Virus record (IMG/VR): IMGVR_UViG_3300032291_000100
Coordinates: 1 to 32,217 of that record
Length of the DNA stretch: 32,217 bases
Direction: 5' to 3' (one strand)
Source of the DNA: a virus
Below, piece after piece: positions 5,644 to 12,097 of this stretch. The translations under genes were made by a program, and so were the position numbers. The notes below the pieces were generated by a model. It ran no database searches. It saw only the letters and a program-made list of their open reading frames with translations, and had not been told where the DNA came from. Numbering within the stretch: position 1 is the stretch's first letter; each line of letters starts with the position of its first letter.

Positions 5644-6420
5644 ATGCATTACTACCAATTCAACATTGGCGATTACAAGGCCGCCACTGCCCATTTAACC
5701 AATGAAGAAGATTTGGCATATCGGCGTTTGCTTGATATGTATTACGATTCTGAAACTAAAATCCCATTGGATACCCAGTGGGTTGCGAGGCGTATCCGAG
5801 TTGAGGCATCAGTCATCCGTGATGTGCTAAACGATATGTTTGACAAACACGATGACGGATGGTTTCACGCAAGATGCCAAGAGGTGATTGAGGCTTATCA
5901 CGCTATGGCTGAGAAAAATCGTGTTAACGGCAGGATGGGAGGGCGCAAAAAGAACCCAGTGGGTAGCCCAATGGCTACCGACACGCAACCCATCGCTAAG
6001 GCAACTATAAACTATGAACTAGAAACTATAAAACATAAACCAATAAAGAATACAGCCACTACCGTGGCAACGCCTAACGGCGTTTCAGAATTCGTTTGGC
6101 AAGAATTTGTTTCACACAGGAAATCCAAGAAAGCCAAAGTCACGCAGTTGGTAATTGACGGAATTGTCAAAGAGGCCAACAAAGCCGGATGGACACTTGA
6201 GAACGCATTAAAAGAAACCATTGTTCGCAACTGGCAGTCGTTTAAGGCTGATTGGGTTCTTGATAAACAAAACCACCAGCAGCAAAGTTTCGCCGAGCGT
6301 GACCAGCAAGCCCGACAAAAGCGTTGGGAAGCAATGACAGGGCGTAAATGGCCTACCGAAGAACCAGTAAACACAGCATTTTTGGAGATGGAAAATGAGC
6401 ATTTCATTAAAGGCAATTGA
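5644..6420 (+). CDS. DUF1376 phage replication-module protein
   Basis: A 258-residue protein. The N-terminal 90 residues are a DUF1376 domain: MHYYQFNIGDYKAATAHLT, then EEDLAYRRLLDMYYDSE, IPLDTQWVARRIRV and a helix with VIEAYHAMAEKNR. These domains resemble winged-helix initiator domains and occur at the place of lambda O in many phages. The middle is a low-complexity Thr/Asn/Pro linker, and the C-terminal part (about 145-225) resembles a DnaD/DnaT-like helical segment (WQEFVSHRKSKKAKVTQLVI). ATG at 5644 is preferred to the TTG one codon earlier; AAAAAGG lies about 10 bases upstream. The 100 bases before it hold no convincing gene. Confidence 0.8.
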   Translation: MHYYQFNIGDYKAATAHLTNEEDLAYRRLLDMYYDSETKIPLDTQWVARRIRVEASVIRDVLNDMFDKHDDGWFHARCQEVIEAYHAMAEKNRVNGRMGGRKKNPVGSPMATDTQPIAKATINYELETIKHKPIKNTATTVATPNGVSEFVWQEFVSHRKSKKAKVTQLVIDGIVKEANKAGWTLENALKETIVRNWQSFKADWVLDKQNHQQQSFAERDQQARQKRWEAMTGRKWPTEEPVNTAFLEMENEHFIKGN

Positions 6421-6838
6421 TAGACTTTTTGAGCGACTTGCCGCTACTTATCCTAATTGGTCACGCCAATGGCTTGATGTGCCTGAATCGGACATTAAAA
6501 CGGCTTGGGCGCACGAATTAAGCGGTTTTGAAAACAATTTGCAAGCATTGGCATGGGCGTTGGAGAACTTACCCGAACGATGCCCAAACGTCATCGAATT
6601 TCGCAACCTTGCTAGACGTGCGCCGGAGGCAGAAAAGCCTCGATTGCCCGAACCCAAAGCAGACCTCGCACGGTTAAAAACCGAACTTGCCAAACTTAGC
6701 GACATAAAGGCGCAAGTTAAAAATGCACCTATTGACCCGAAGGGCTGGGCAAAAGCAATCCTAAAACGCCACAAGGAAGGCTTAAAAATCAACATTACAA
6801 CTCTGTCAATGGCCCGATGCGCTGTAAATGAAGAATGA
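6395..6838 (+). CDS. Helicase-loader-like replication protein (lambda P-type, putative)
   Basis: A 147-residue protein that overlaps the DUF1376 gene by 26 bases. The N-terminus AIDRLFERLAATYPNWSRQW, the WAHELSGF segment and the block LENLPERCPNVIEFRNLARRAP (about 57-78) follow the pattern of phage P-like proteins that deliver the host helicase to the initiator. The C-terminal half is a charged helix (KADLARLKTELAKLSDIKAQ). Position directly after an O-like gene agrees with this. It is shorter than lambda P and I see no ATPase motif, so the assignment is by pattern and context. Confidence 0.6.
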   Translation: MSISLKAIDRLFERLAATYPNWSRQWLDVPESDIKTAWAHELSGFENNLQALAWALENLPERCPNVIEFRNLARRAPEAEKPRLPEPKADLARLKTELAKLSDIKAQVKNAPIDPKGWAKAILKRHKEGLKINITTLSMARCAVNEE

Positions 6839-7005
6839 TGCGACTAGCCCAACATTACGCCAAACTTGCAATGCAGCCGGGTTGGATAGACCACGCCCGG
6901 CACATGGTGAGGGAATACGAAAAGAATTCCCTTTGGCACGGGTTGGGGAAGTGCGTAGCCGAGCAAATCAAATTGTTGAAAAAACAGCAAAACACTGGGA
7001 AATAG
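6835..7005 (+). CDS. Small phage protein (YAKLA..PGW..HA type)
   Basis: A 56-residue helical protein, MMRLAQHYAKLAMQPGWIDH followed by ARHMVREYEKNSLWHGLG and a basic helix. It overlaps the previous stop as ATGATG. The pattern (YA.LA..PGW..HA, then LW.GL) recurs in small replication-module proteins of other phages. A competing frame at 6828-7010 is slightly longer but is rich in Arg and Pro, as frame shadows often are; both would end beside the next gene, so the choice rests on the family pattern. Function unknown. Confidence 0.65.
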   Translation: MMRLAQHYAKLAMQPGWIDHARHMVREYEKNSLWHGLGKCVAEQIKLLKKQQNTGK

Positions 7006-7006
7006 C

Positions 7007-7270
7007 ATGAGATACGCAGCGCGGACAGACGCAAACCAAACCGAAATTGTGATGGCGTTACGCAAAGCCGGGGCTTATGTTTGGGTAATTGGCCTACCAG
7101 TTGACCTTTTGGTGGGTTACAAAAATCACACATTCTTGGTTGAAGTCAAATCAACCTCTAGGAAGCGTTTAACGAGCCTACAAGCCGACTTTTTTAACAA
7201 TTGGTCGGGAAGTACCTTGGCACGGATTGACAGCGTAGAAGCCGCTTTAAACATGATTGGGGTTTTATGA
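7007..7270 (+). CDS. VRR-NUC-type nuclease
   Basis: An 87-residue protein that is a minimal VRR-NUC domain of the PD-(D/E)XK superfamily. Likely active residues are Glu13 (NQTEIVMALR), Asp33 (LPVDLLVGY), Glu46 and Lys48 (LVEVK) and Gln59 (LTSLQADFF). Stand-alone phage VRR-NUC proteins are thought to cut branched or flapped DNA, and some resemble Holliday-junction resolvases. It would act in replication or in resolving structures before packaging. GGGA precedes the start, and its stop overlaps the next ATG as ATGA. Confidence 0.85.
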   Translation: MRYAARTDANQTEIVMALRKAGAYVWVIGLPVDLLVGYKNHTFLVEVKSTSRKRLTSLQADFFNNWSGSTLARIDSVEAALNMIGVL

Positions 7271-8007
7271 GGATTGTTTGTTGGTTTAGTTGCGGTGCTG
7301 CCAGTGCGGTTGCTACCAAATTGGCAATTGCTGAAAACGCAGGTAAATTGCCTTTAATCATTGTTTACACGGAAATTGCAGAGGAGCACCCTGACAACAA
7401 ACGTTTTTTAAAAGAGTGTGAAACATGGTTTGGTCAAGAAATTCAAATACTGCGAAACGAAAAGTACGAAGGCAGCATTTACAACGTATTTGAAAAAAAA
7501 CGGTACATCGTAGGGGTTGCAGGTGCGCCATGCACAAAACTGCTTAAAAAAGAAGTGCGCCAAAAGTTTGAGCAATTGACAGACCGACAAGTGTTTGGCT
7601 ATACCGCCGAAGAACAACACCGCCTTGACCGATTTATAGACGCAAACAATGATGTGGACATTCAAACCCCATTGATTGACAAAGGGCTGTCAAAAGAAGA
7701 TTGTTTGGCAATGCTTGAAAACGCTGGAATTGAACTTCCTGCAATGTATCGGCTTGGCTATCACAACAACAATTGCATTGGGTGTGTGAAGGGGGGGGCT
7801 GGATATTGGAACAAAATCCGAGTGGACTTTCCGCAACACTTTGACCGCATGGCTAAACTTGAACGTGAAATTGGGGCAAGTATTACAAAATCAAAGGGCG
7901 AACGGGTTTACCTTGACGAATTGCCTACCAATGCCGGAGATTACCCAAAAGAACAAAACATTGAATGTTCTATTTTTTGCCACATGGCAGAGGAGGAATA
8001 TAAATGA
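7267..8007 (+). CDS. PAPS-reductase-like N-type ATP pyrophosphatase
   Basis: A 246-residue protein of the phosphoadenosine phosphosulfate reductase superfamily. The nucleotide loop is FSCGAASAVATKLA (about 7-20), in place of the usual SGGxDS. IIVYTEIAEEHPDNKRF (about 31-47) is the second conserved block. Cys89 (GAPCTK), Cys170/Cys173 (NNCIGC) and Cys234/Cys238 (CSIFC) could hold an iron-sulfur cluster, as in related ATP pyrophosphatases used for sulfur insertion. Phage members are common but their substrate is unknown. Sulfur metabolism, tRNA thiolation and DNA modification are all possible; no Dnd partner genes are present here. Confidence 0.8.
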   Translation: MRIVCWFSCGAASAVATKLAIAENAGKLPLIIVYTEIAEEHPDNKRFLKECETWFGQEIQILRNEKYEGSIYNVFEKKRYIVGVAGAPCTKLLKKEVRQKFEQLTDRQVFGYTAEEQHRLDRFIDANNDVDIQTPLIDKGLSKEDCLAMLENAGIELPAMYRLGYHNNNCIGCVKGGAGYWNKIRVDFPQHFDRMAKLEREIGASITKSKGERVYLDELPTNAGDYPKEQNIECSIFCHMAEEEYK

Positions 8008-8336
8008 GCAGCCTTGATAAAGCCGTTGACTACCTGCGTGACCACGCCGGGGACTATGCCGTAGCCGAGGCGCAATTGGTTTACATGACAGAACTCAGAA
8101 AGACCGTCAAAGCGCAGTTAATGAAAGACTTTGAGCTTCAAGGCCACAAAACCACAGCCGCCCAAGAACGGGAAGCCTATGCAGACCCAAAATATACACA
8201 GCACCTACTGGCATTACAAGCATCAGTAGAGCAAAGAGAGCGCACCCGCTGGCTTATGGTGGCAGCACAGGCAAGGATAGAAGCCGAAAAAGCCAACATT
8301 TATGCTGGCAACCGAACCGATAGGGCGATGCGATGA
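8004..8336 (+). CDS. Hypothetical helical phage protein
   Basis: A 110-residue all-helical protein with a central basic helix (ELRKTVKAQLMKDFELQ) and a C-terminal helix (RTRWLMVAAQARIEAEKANI). A strong AGGAGGAA precedes the ATG, which overlaps the previous stop as ATGA. I know similar proteins from replication regions of other phages, but none with a function. The next gene starts 4 bases before its end. Confidence 0.75.
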   Translation: MSSLDKAVDYLRDHAGDYAVAEAQLVYMTELRKTVKAQLMKDFELQGHKTTAAQEREAYADPKYTQHLLALQASVEQRERTRWLMVAAQARIEAEKANIYAGNRTDRAMR

Positions 8337-8518
8337 AGTGTCCAGTTTGCGAAGCATGGACAATAGTTAAAGAAACAAGGTTATCCACAGACAATACACG
8401 CAAGCGCAGACTTGAATGCGCAAATATGCACAGGTTTTCCACATTGGAGGTAATCATTGAGAACAAAACAAACTTACGTTCGCAGCAAGGAATTGCTAAA
8501 AAAGGTGTCAAGCCTTGA
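8333..8518 (+). CDS. Small zinc-ribbon protein (NrdR-N-like)
   Basis: A 61-residue protein. MKCPVC (Cys3, Cys6), then RKRRLECANMHRFSTLE (Cys29, His33) reads like the N-terminal zinc ribbon of NrdR, with the fourth cysteine replaced by histidine and without the ATP cone. Such stand-alone ribbons in phages may bind DNA or RNA. The last 20 residues overlap the next gene and look less conserved. Start overlaps the previous stop. Confidence 0.7.
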   Translation: MKCPVCEAWTIVKETRLSTDNTRKRRLECANMHRFSTLEVIIENKTNLRSQQGIAKKGVKP

Positions 8519-8786
8519 TTGTCAGATATGCGGTTCAGGCAACTTTGTACAGGCAGCACACTCAAACTGGGTTGACTTGGGCGGCAAAGGAAGGGGAATC
8601 AAGGCCAGCGATGAGTACACAGCAGCCCTTTGCATGAGTTGCCATTACGACATAGACCAAGGTTCTAAGTGGTCAAAAGATGAAAGAAAACTCGCATGGA
8701 AGGTGGCGCATTACAAAACCGTGCAACTTTTGGTTCACAGGGGTGAATGGCCTGTCAACATAACTGTACCAATTGCAGTAGAATGA
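8457..8786 (+). CDS. HNH-type nuclease, DUF1364-like
   Basis: A 109-residue protein. Cys22/Cys25 (CQIC), His35 (AAHSNW), the block GKGRGIKASDEYTAALCMSCHYDID (Cys59, Cys62, His63) match DUF1364, a putative HNH nuclease family of lambdoid phages. It starts at TTG: GGAGG lies exactly 6 bases upstream, which is the best ribosome site nearby, and no ATG fits. It overlaps the previous gene by 62 bases. A role in recombination or packaging is possible. The terminator at 8816 closes this operon. Confidence 0.75.
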   Translation: MRTKQTYVRSKELLKKVSSLDCQICGSGNFVQAAHSNWVDLGGKGRGIKASDEYTAALCMSCHYDIDQGSKWSKDERKLAWKVAHYKTVQLLVHRGEWPVNITVPIAVE

Positions 8787-8815
8787 AGACGCTGACTACC
8801 GCAGTTGCCAGCCTT

Positions 8816-8837
8816 GGGGCTTCGGCCCCTTTTTTTT
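8816..8837 (+). terminator. Strong intrinsic terminator between early and late genes
   Basis: GGGGC-TTCG-GCCCC followed by eight T. A 5-bp GC stem with a UUCG tetraloop and a long U-run is a textbook terminator. It separates the early rightward operon from the modification and virion genes 10 bases downstream, so late transcription must read through it or start close to it. Confidence 0.9.
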
Positions 8838-8846
8838 AAGGACGAT

Positions 8847-9362
8847 ATGAATCCAGCCGATAAAGTAGAAAAGTGGAAGATAAGCAAACTTATCCCCTAC
8901 GCCCGAAACGCCCGAACTCACAGCAATGAGCAGGTAGGCCAGATAGCGGCAAGCATTAAAGAATGGGGGTGGACAACCCCTGTTTTAGTAGACGAGACAG
9001 GCGGCATCATTGCGGGGCACGGTCGTACTTTAGCGGCGCAAAAGCTAGGCATGACTGAAATCCCTGTAATGGTAGCTAAAGGATGGTCTGATGCTAAAAA
9101 ACGGGCTTATGTCATTTCTGACAATAAACTTGCATTAAACGCTGGCTGGGACAACGAGATGCTTGCGCTTGAGCTAAGTGAGATCAAAGACCTTGGTTTT
9201 GACTTAGACCTAACTGGTTTTAGTGCAGGCGAAATTACTGGATTAACTTTTCAAGAAAAAGATTTATATCCTGATTCAAGTACAAAAGAAATTGACCCAG
9301 ATGACTACAACATGGGACATCAATGCCCAAAATGTGGATTTGAGTTTGACGATGATAAATAA
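8847..9362 (+). CDS. ParB-like nuclease-domain protein with C-terminal zinc knuckle
   Basis: A 171-residue protein. The ParB/sulfiredoxin-type domain spans about residues 8-95: KISKLIPYARNARTHSNEQV, SIKEWGWTTPVLVDE, and the core GGIIAGHGRTLAAQKLG. In many phages this domain is fused to an N4/N6 adenine methyltransferase; here that part is absent, and the protein ends in an acidic tail with CPKCGFEFDDDK. The start at 8847 follows AAGGA; a longer frame from 8805 would run through the terminator. The methyltransferase gene overlaps its end, so the two are probably translated and act together. Confidence 0.85.
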   Translation: MNPADKVEKWKISKLIPYARNARTHSNEQVGQIAASIKEWGWTTPVLVDETGGIIAGHGRTLAAQKLGMTEIPVMVAKGWSDAKKRAYVISDNKLALNAGWDNEMLALELSEIKDLGFDLDLTGFSAGEITGLTFQEKDLYPDSSTKEIDPDDYNMGHQCPKCGFEFDDDK

Positions 9363-10410
9363 ACCTGATTGCGCTTGGAATCTAGCAGACCTTGCAGCCA
9401 TACCCAAAAACGGATTGAAGGTGATGAGCACCTTTGCCTGTGGAGGTGGTTCTAGTATGGGTTATAAACGCGCAGGATGCGAGGTAATTGCAGCTAACGA
9501 CATTGACCCTGAGATGGCTTGGCATTACAAACTAAACATTAATCCCAAGCATTATTTTCTTTGTCCTATTGGTGAATTGATGGAAAAGGAATTGCCAGAA
9601 GAGCTTTATAACTTAGACATTCTTGATGGCTCTCCACCTTGTTCAACATTTAGCATGGCTGGCAGCCGAGAAAAAGCATGGGGTAAAGATAAGCACTTTC
9701 GAGAAGGACAAGCAAAACAAGTACTATCTGACCTGTTCTTTGACTATCTTGATCTAGTTGGAAAGCTAAAGCCCAAGGTAGCTATTGCCGAGAATGTTAA
9801 GGGAATGCTGATTGGCAATGCCAAAGGCTATACAAAGATGGTGATGGCTCGTTTCAAAGAGCTGGGTTATCGTCCGCAGTTATTCCTTTTAAATGGTGCA
9901 GATTGTGGTGTGCCACAAAGGCGTGAACGGGTTTTTTTTGTGGCCATTCGTAATGACGTTGACGTTCCACTTTTACAACTTGCACCTAAACATCGATGGA
10001 TTAGCGCAGGTGAAGCAACAGAAGACTTACAGATTTTAACTGTTAATGAAATAAAAGAAACTAAACCAGCAGAAACAGATATTAAATTTTGGCCGGGGAC
10101 TAAACCTGGCAATAGTTATGCTGATGAATGGTTAAGATTAAAAGGTAAGCCATCAGGTTTTAATACAATAAGATTAAACAAACAAAGACCAGCTTCAACA
10201 ATTACGGCAACAGATTGCAGTAGACATTGGGATCAATGCCGTAAATTAACTTACCGTGAATGGAAACGCTTAGGCTCATTCCCAGACGATTACCAAGCTA
10301 AATCAGACAAGATTGGCAAGTACATGATTGGAATGAGTGTTCCTCCTAAAATGACTGAACAAGTTGCTCGTGCAGTAATTGACCAGTGGCTTCTGCCAAA
10401 GGGAGAGTAA
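9352..10410 (+). CDS. C5 cytosine DNA methyltransferase
   Basis: A 352-residue methyltransferase with the motifs in order: I (STFACGGGSSMGYKRAG), IV with catalytic Cys97 (DGSPPCSTFSMAG), VI (AENVKGML), VIII (QRRERVFFVAIR), IX (RPASTITATD) and X (IGMSVPPKMTEQVARAV). It adds a methyl group to C5 of cytosine in a short recognition sequence that I cannot predict. The recognition region between VIII and IX is short. ATG at 9352 is chosen; frames from 9292 or 9301 add residues not expected in the family. Its likely role is protecting phage DNA from host restriction, as there is no companion restriction enzyme. Confidence 0.9.
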   Translation: MINKPDCAWNLADLAAIPKNGLKVMSTFACGGGSSMGYKRAGCEVIAANDIDPEMAWHYKLNINPKHYFLCPIGELMEKELPEELYNLDILDGSPPCSTFSMAGSREKAWGKDKHFREGQAKQVLSDLFFDYLDLVGKLKPKVAIAENVKGMLIGNAKGYTKMVMARFKELGYRPQLFLLNGADCGVPQRRERVFFVAIRNDVDVPLLQLAPKHRWISAGEATEDLQILTVNEIKETKPAETDIKFWPGTKPGNSYADEWLRLKGKPSGFNTIRLNKQRPASTITATDCSRHWDQCRKLTYREWKRLGSFPDDYQAKSDKIGKYMIGMSVPPKMTEQVARAVIDQWLLPKGE

Positions 10411-10856
10411 TGGCTAAACTTGAAAAACCAACTCTAAAAAACAAGAATACAAAAATCGTGCCAGAAAAAGCGCACGACCCGAACTATGGTGGCGCACGGG
10501 AAGGCGCAGGTAGACCAGCGTTTGAACCAACACCAGCCGAGCGTAAACAGGTTGAAGCACTCAGCGGTTACGGCTTGCCCATTGACCAGATAGGCGCATT
10601 GATACGTGATGGGATAAGCGTTGATACGTTACGGGCGCACTTTGCAGGTGAGATGCAGTCAGGCAAAGCCAAGGCAAATGCTCAAGTAGGGAAAACCCTA
10701 TTCCAAAAGGTAATGGCTGGCGACACGACAGCGGCTATTTGGTGGAGTAAGACACAGATGCGATGGGCAGAAACCCAAAAGCACGAACTGACTGGTGCTG
10801 ATGGTGCACCGCTTGAATTCACAAAGATTGAGCGTGTAGTAATAAAAAATGGGTAA
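10410..10856 (+). CDS. Terminase small subunit (putative)
   Basis: A 148-residue protein directly before the large terminase. It has a disordered basic N-terminus (KNKNTKIVPEKAHDPNYGGA), then GAREGAGRPAFEPTPAERKQ and a helix-turn-helix-like part (LSGYGLPIDQIGALIRDGIS, VDTLRAHFAGEM), followed by a helix for oligomerisation. This layout is common for small terminases, which bind the packaging site and regulate the motor. Its ATG shares an A with the methyltransferase stop (TAATG), with GGAG 4 bases before. Family assigned by domain pattern and place. Confidence 0.8.
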   Translation: MAKLEKPTLKNKNTKIVPEKAHDPNYGGAREGAGRPAFEPTPAERKQVEALSGYGLPIDQIGALIRDGISVDTLRAHFAGEMQSGKAKANAQVGKTLFQKVMAGDTTAAIWWSKTQMRWAETQKHELTGADGAPLEFTKIERVVIKNG

Positions 10857-12075
10857 AACCCTGCAAATACAAACCCCTGAGTGGGCAATCCCGCTGTTGG
10901 AAGGCAGTCGTTATAAGGGTGCATGGGGTGGGCGAGGTTCAGGCAAGTCGCACACCTTTGCCGAATTAATGATTGAGGGCCACATCCTTGACCAAAAGCG
11001 CAGAAGCGTTTGTGTCCGTGAGATACAGAAATCACTCAATCAATCGGTCAAACGGCTGCTAGAAACAAAGATTGAGGCCATGAACGCTGGCGCATACTTT
11101 GAAGTTCAGGATGCGGTGATTAAGTCCCGCAAGGGCGATGGCATGATTATTTTTCAAGGGATGCAGAACCACACTGCCGACTCAATTAAGTCGCTGGAAG
11201 GGTACGACTGCGCTTGGGTTGAGGAAGCCCAAAGCCTAAGTCAGACCAGCCTTGACCTGCTGCGCCCTACCATTCGCAAGCCTGATTCAGAATTGTGGTT
11301 TACTTGGAATCCAAGGCAGAACAGCGACCCAGTGGATTTTCTGTTGCGTGGGCCTGAACCGCCAACCGATGCCGCAGTGATTAAGGTCAACTTTGGTGAT
11401 AACCCTTGGTTCCCGCAAGTCTTGAAGGACGAGATGGAATACGACAAGCGGCGTGACCCTGACAAGTACCAGCACGTTTGGATGGGTCAATACCTGAGCA
11501 ACAGCAACAGCAGGGTATTCCGCAACTGGAAAATAGACGAGTTTGAAGCCCCGCTAGAGGCAATCCACCGACTTGGCGCAGACTGGGGTTTCTCAGTAGA
11601 CCCGACAGTATTGGTGCGCTGCCACATAATTGGGCGCACACTCTACATTGACTATGAGGCGTACATGGTGGGGTGCGAGATTGTCAATACGCCTGAATTA
11701 TTTATGCAAGTGCCAGAGGCCGAGAAGTGGCCTATCGTTGCAGACTCAGCCCGACCCGAGACCATCAGCCACATGAAGCGCAACGGCTTTCCTAAGATAA
11801 TGACAGCGGTCAAAGGGCCAAAGTCGGTAGAAGAAGGCATCGAGTTTCTTAAGAATTACGACATCGTGGTTCATCCTCGCTGCTTGCACACCATTGACGA
11901 ATTGAGCCTTTACAGTTACAAATCAGACCCGCTAACTGGACGAATCCTGCCCCAGCTTGAGGACAAAAAGAACCATGTAATTGATGCTTTGCGATATGCT
12001 TGCGAAGGCATTAGGCGAGCAGCGATTACAAAACCAGCTACATTTACGCCATTGCCTAATGTAAAACGCTGGTAG
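10849..12075 (+). CDS. terL: Terminase large subunit
   Basis: A 408-residue packaging motor of the Terminase_3/PBSX type. The ATPase has Walker A GGRGSGKS (27-34) and Walker B CAWVEEAQ with Glu125. The RNase H-like nuclease has Asp245 (GADWGFSVDPT), Asp299 (IVADSARPE) and Asp379 (NHVIDALRYA). It cuts concatemers and drives DNA into the prohead through the portal. It overlaps the small-subunit gene by 8 bases. Complete and of normal length. Confidence 0.96.
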   Translation: MGKTLQIQTPEWAIPLLEGSRYKGAWGGRGSGKSHTFAELMIEGHILDQKRRSVCVREIQKSLNQSVKRLLETKIEAMNAGAYFEVQDAVIKSRKGDGMIIFQGMQNHTADSIKSLEGYDCAWVEEAQSLSQTSLDLLRPTIRKPDSELWFTWNPRQNSDPVDFLLRGPEPPTDAAVIKVNFGDNPWFPQVLKDEMEYDKRRDPDKYQHVWMGQYLSNSNSRVFRNWKIDEFEAPLEAIHRLGADWGFSVDPTVLVRCHIIGRTLYIDYEAYMVGCEIVNTPELFMQVPEAEKWPIVADSARPETISHMKRNGFPKIMTAVKGPKSVEEGIEFLKNYDIVVHPRCLHTIDELSLYSYKSDPLTGRILPQLEDKKNHVIDALRYACEGIRRAAITKPATFTPLPNVKRW

Positions 12076-12097
12076 ATAATCGCCCTAAAGGACAAAT

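Noticed and set aside
7267-8007. Phosphorothioate (Dnd) DNA modification system
   Set aside because: Only a PAPS-reductase-like protein is present; no DndB, DndD or DndE-like gene was seen.
8805-8846. Upstream extension of the ParB-like gene
   Set aside because: It runs through the terminator hairpin; AAGGA before 8847 marks the real start.
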